Source of the DNA: Ruminococcaceae bacterium BL-4 | GTDB taxonomy: Bacteria > Bacillota > Clostridia > Oscillospirales > Acutalibacteraceae | Assembly (NCBI GenBank): GCA_902809935.1 | Contig: LR778134.1 | Span: 1-64,000 of the forward strand | Length of the DNA stretch: 64,000 nt | Reading direction: 5' to 3' | Shown: piece by piece, positions 63,585 through 64,000 of the stretch | Layout: every line of letters begins with the position of its first letter | Numbering within the stretch: the first letter of the stretch is position 1 | The notes under the pieces: generated by a model | Databases searched by the model: none | Seen by the model: the letters and a program-made list of their open reading frames with translations, nothing else | Told to the model about the DNA's origin: nothing | Position numbers and translations under genes: made by a program

Positions 63585-64000
63585 GCGGCACATCCTCCTT
63601 TTCAAGTTCCAAAAATACCTGTTCCAGATTCTCATCACCAACAATGGAAGCCGTTGTATCCACCTTAATCAGTTTTCCCTGTTTAATAATCGCAATCCGG
63701 TCACAAAGCTTCTCTGCCACTTCCAAAACGTGCGTAGAAAAGAAAACCGCTCCTCCTGCTTCGCACATTTCATGCAGAAACCCTTTCAGCAAAAAGGAAG
63801 CCTGCGGGTCAAGCCCCACAAAAGGTTCATCTAGAATCAGGAGCTTCGGCTTGCGCATAAAGGCAGAAACCAAGGACAGCTTCTGCTTCATCCCATGGCT
63901 GTAGCCACCGATTGCACTTCCCAGGACCCCTGTAATTTCAAATGCATCTGCATAAGTTTTAATCCGCTCTTCCCGCACTTTCGCAGGGATCTCATACAGA
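63577..64000 (-). CDS. ABC exporter ATP-binding protein, 5' end outside the window
   Basis: The C-terminal 140 residues of an ABC ATPase. The signature is YSHGMKQKLSLVSAFM, Walker B LLILDEPFVGLDPQ and the switch histidine in FFSTHVLEVAEKLCDR. The frame remains open to the right edge, so Walker A lies beyond the window. It couples to the permease through an 8-bp overlap. Relatives transport drugs, peptides or lipids. Confidence 0.9.
   Translation of the reverse strand, partial: LYEIPAKVREERIKTYADAFEITGVLGSAIGGYSHGMKQKLSLVSAFMRKPKLLILDEPFVGLDPQASFLLKGFLHEMCEAGGAVFFSTHVLEVAEKLCDRIAIIKQGKLIKVDTTASIVGDENLEQVFLELEKEDVPHA

Overview
The window looks like a chromosomal segment of an anaerobic, low-to-moderate GC Gram-positive bacterium of the class Clostridia, probably an Oscillospiraceae/Ruminococcaceae-type gut or fermenter organism. 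The reasons are Sfp-type NRPS genes, reverse rubrerythrin with PerR, HrcA/CIRCE control of clpB, frequent TTG starts with strong AGGAGG ribosome sites, lipoprotein and Gram-positive surface proteins, and oxygen-sensitive Fe-S proteins. The species cannot be fixed from the sequence alone.

Layout. 1-8916: a complete type I-C CRISPR-Cas locus on the minus strand (cas3-cas5c-cas8c-cas7c-cas4-cas1-cas2, leader, then an array of 19 identical repeats that runs off the left edge). 9214-11600: a small prophage remnant (holin, GH25 endolysin, a 57-residue protein, a frameshifted tail gene). 11813-17033: redox and oxygen-response genes (ferredoxin, cupin, a two-cluster Fe-S protein divergent from a Crp/Fnr regulator with a perfect palindrome between them, a radical SAM protein, perR-reverse rubrerythrin). 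17326-18569: an XRE regulator and a HAD phosphatase. 18657-26062: a D-allose operon (LacI regulator, then alsB-A-C-E-K and rpiB) with a readable promoter/operator.

26186-45105: a rhamnose-containing cell-wall polysaccharide operon (rfbABCD, four GT2 transferases, Wzx flippase, Wzy-like polymerase) that reads directly into two giant secreted proteins (C39-like peptidase and GH25 lysozyme). A third giant protein (L,D-transpeptidase) follows with its own promoter. All three carry the same nearly identical 207-bp/69-residue cell-wall-binding repeats, so synthesis of the wall polymer and the enzymes that probably bind the wall sit together.

45268-58716: the most unusual region. It is a single operon with a readable promoter: a two-module NRPS (C-A-T-C-A-T-reductase, 2481 residues), a 7TM-type sensor histidine kinase, a response regulator with an HD-GYP output domain, an acyl-activating enzyme, a stand-alone acyl carrier protein and a Sfp-type phosphopantetheinyl transferase. 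The likely product is an N-acyl dipeptide aldehyde (a lipopeptide protease-inhibitor type). The embedded two-component/c-di-GMP module suggests that production or sensing is wired to signalling. The polysaccharide operon and the NRPS operon start from divergent promoters in one 470-bp region, which also holds a perfect 16-bp tandem repeat. 58736-64000: a Dabb protein, clpB with a CIRCE element, and an ABC-2-like exporter cut by the right edge.
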